From the NCBI GenBank assembly GCA_963693365.1, contig CAVNZM010000002.1, forward strand, positions 6,014,001-6,078,000: a DNA stretch of 64,000 bases. Direction: 5' to 3'. Position 1 is the first letter of the stretch, and every line of letters starts with the position of its first letter. Positions 62,641 through 64,000 of this stretch are shown here, in pieces. Source of the DNA: Amoebidium appalachense (lineage: Eukaryota; Ichthyosporea). Under the pieces are notes generated by a model. That model was not told the DNA's origin, ran no database searches, and saw nothing but the letters and a program-made list of their open reading frames with translations. A program made the translations under genes and the position numbers.

Positions 62641-64000
62641 ATTTTTTTTTTTTTTTTGACTGCATTTATTCGACGGAAAGATATGCAAGTACGCACGGCA
62701 TACTGAGAAGACAACAAAAACTTCACGAGTTATCCAGTAACAAGTGCATACTGAAATACCTGAACATTGTGTGAAAATCATATAAATACTCAATGTGACG
62801 ACCAACAGAATTCAACAAAAAGTCTAAAGTGTTTTTTAAGCCAGCCAGTGTAGCAGACACCCGTAGGGAAAGAGGTAAAACGCGACATAAAAACTCACAC
62901 CTATCAACATGCTTTCGAACAAAAAGTTCAGCACAAAAGTGGCACCAGCGGCGATGGAAACAAGAATTTCAACGCCACTGCACAACTTCCCAGGCAATAT
63001 CAACATCAGAGCACCATACAGACTTATCCACTAGTGTGGTGTCCATACGTACAGCAGCAGAAATGTATCCTGCCAAAGCTCCCAAAAAGCGATCATGATC
63101 AGTACGGTGTTGCCTAAGGAACATAACACATGCCGACTGAGTTTTACCTTTCATTTCTCTATCAGAACGAGAAAGAAACTTATACTGTGTATGGTAATAA
63201 CTCGAAAAGGCAGAAAAAACAGGAAGAGAAAAGAAAGAGGGAGTGAGATAGCGAGAGGAAGGTGTATCAGGTTGAAAGACGGTAGGCTGAGGACATTCAG
63301 AAGTGGCGTTGGTGAATCGGGAGGGAAGAAGGATGGAGAGAGGGGGGGGGAAAGAAAGCATAAAGAGGGTGACCATCAGGTATCCTAACTAAATGAAAAC
63401 AAAAACGAAGAGACAATTCCTCCATACGACAAACAGCAGACGACAATCCAAACATACTAATTAAGGGAGGCACAACCCGTCGGCAAGTACAACAAGTGCG
63501 CAGCGCACTGGCAGTACCCTGAAATTGGTCGAACTCTTTCAGCGCCACGGCCGCCTCGCGAGGTGGGGCGCAGGCCAATAGCGGAATTCCATATTCGAAA
63601 GTCGGCCGTAAAAAAGTTTTATAGTAGAGAAGAAGGTTTGCAGGATGGATCACAGACTCCCGGCCCGTTAAAACACATTTGACGCGATGTGAAGTTTACC
63701 CTTCGCACGAGCGATCCGTGCCGTGGGGAGCTTGCGGAAATCAATACCCCGTGCAGTAAAAGGAATACCCAAATAGTCATAGGTGCTCTGAACAGGAATA
63801 GGAAGACCGGCCAATCAAAACGAAGCGTTTTTCAAAAAAGTAGCACACTTTGCAATTCCGACTGTCATGAGATTCTTGGTGCACCATTGATCCACCAGGT
63901 CCTGACGAAGCATATGGTGCATGACGTCTTCGGTCAAGGAACAAAGAACAATATCGTCCGCAAAAAGGAGACCCGGTACACGGCGGGTATGCAGTTGGCC
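62641..64000 (-). mobile_element. LINE (family 1) with RT catalytic motif, frame-broken, runs off window
   Basis: Reading leftward from 64000: the RT motif LLFADDIVLCS (FADD is the metal-binding site), VGIAKCATF and YDYLGIPFT, then after a frameshift near 63680 the post-RT region (ESVIHPANLLLYYKTFLRP .. FEYGIPLLAC). A second shift near 62987 leads to the CHFC..KHVDRC knuckle and the same tail as the copy at 3629. It ends with AATAAATGCAGTC and A16-17 (62641-62657). One in-frame TGA lies near 63815. This is the longest LINE copy in the window; its 5' part is beyond the right edge. It is not functional as read. Confidence 0.85.

Overview
This is nuclear DNA of a eukaryote. Genes are split by many spliceosomal introns, and the space between exons is filled with simple-sequence DNA: long (CA/GT)n, (GA/CT)n and dozens of G or C homopolymers of about 15-55 bases. 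A receptor tyrosine kinase with a complete HRDLAARN / DFG kinase core, together with a two-exon single-pass membrane protein, points to Holozoa (an animal or, more likely, a unicellular relative such as a choanoflagellate); the species cannot be named from the sequence.

Layout. 78-1658 (+): 3' end of a single-pass membrane protein. 3506-15334: a mobile-element graveyard containing two related LINE families, a doubly truncated Ty3/gypsy core, a hairpin MITE, and a tyrosine-recombinase element of about 2.7 kb with LTR-like direct repeats and no reverse transcriptase. 16159-20222 (+): an unrecognised secreted protein. 22019-31023 (-): a 15-exon cytosolic 5'-nucleotidase-family metallophosphatase, head-to-head with 31563-35089 (+), a 3-exon short-chain dehydrogenase of the retinol-dehydrogenase type. 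36202-44186 (-): mRNA cap guanine-N7 methyltransferase in 9 exons. 45047-51003 (-): TFIIE alpha in 8 exons. 51004-58872: simple repeats. 58873-62334 (+): the receptor tyrosine kinase in 2 exons. 62641-64000 (-): another LINE copy with its reverse-transcriptase FADD motif.

Gene models were built by hand from homology, splice dinucleotides and codon phase. The nucleotidase (512 aa), dehydrogenase (327 aa), TFIIE alpha (386 aa) and kinase (669 aa) models all close in frame with matching phases at every junction. The cap methyltransferase closes at 620 aa only if each of two G8 runs in one exon is one base longer. TFIIE alpha and the cap methyltransferase, tandem neighbours, act at successive steps of early Pol II transcription; no other functional grouping is evident.

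The most unusual items are the tyrosine-recombinase element, a 37-bp minisatellite that has copied the 5' splice site of a cap-methyltransferase exon about 17 times, splice sites built directly from (GT)n and (CA)n tracts, and coding-frame breaks that fall at G homopolymers.
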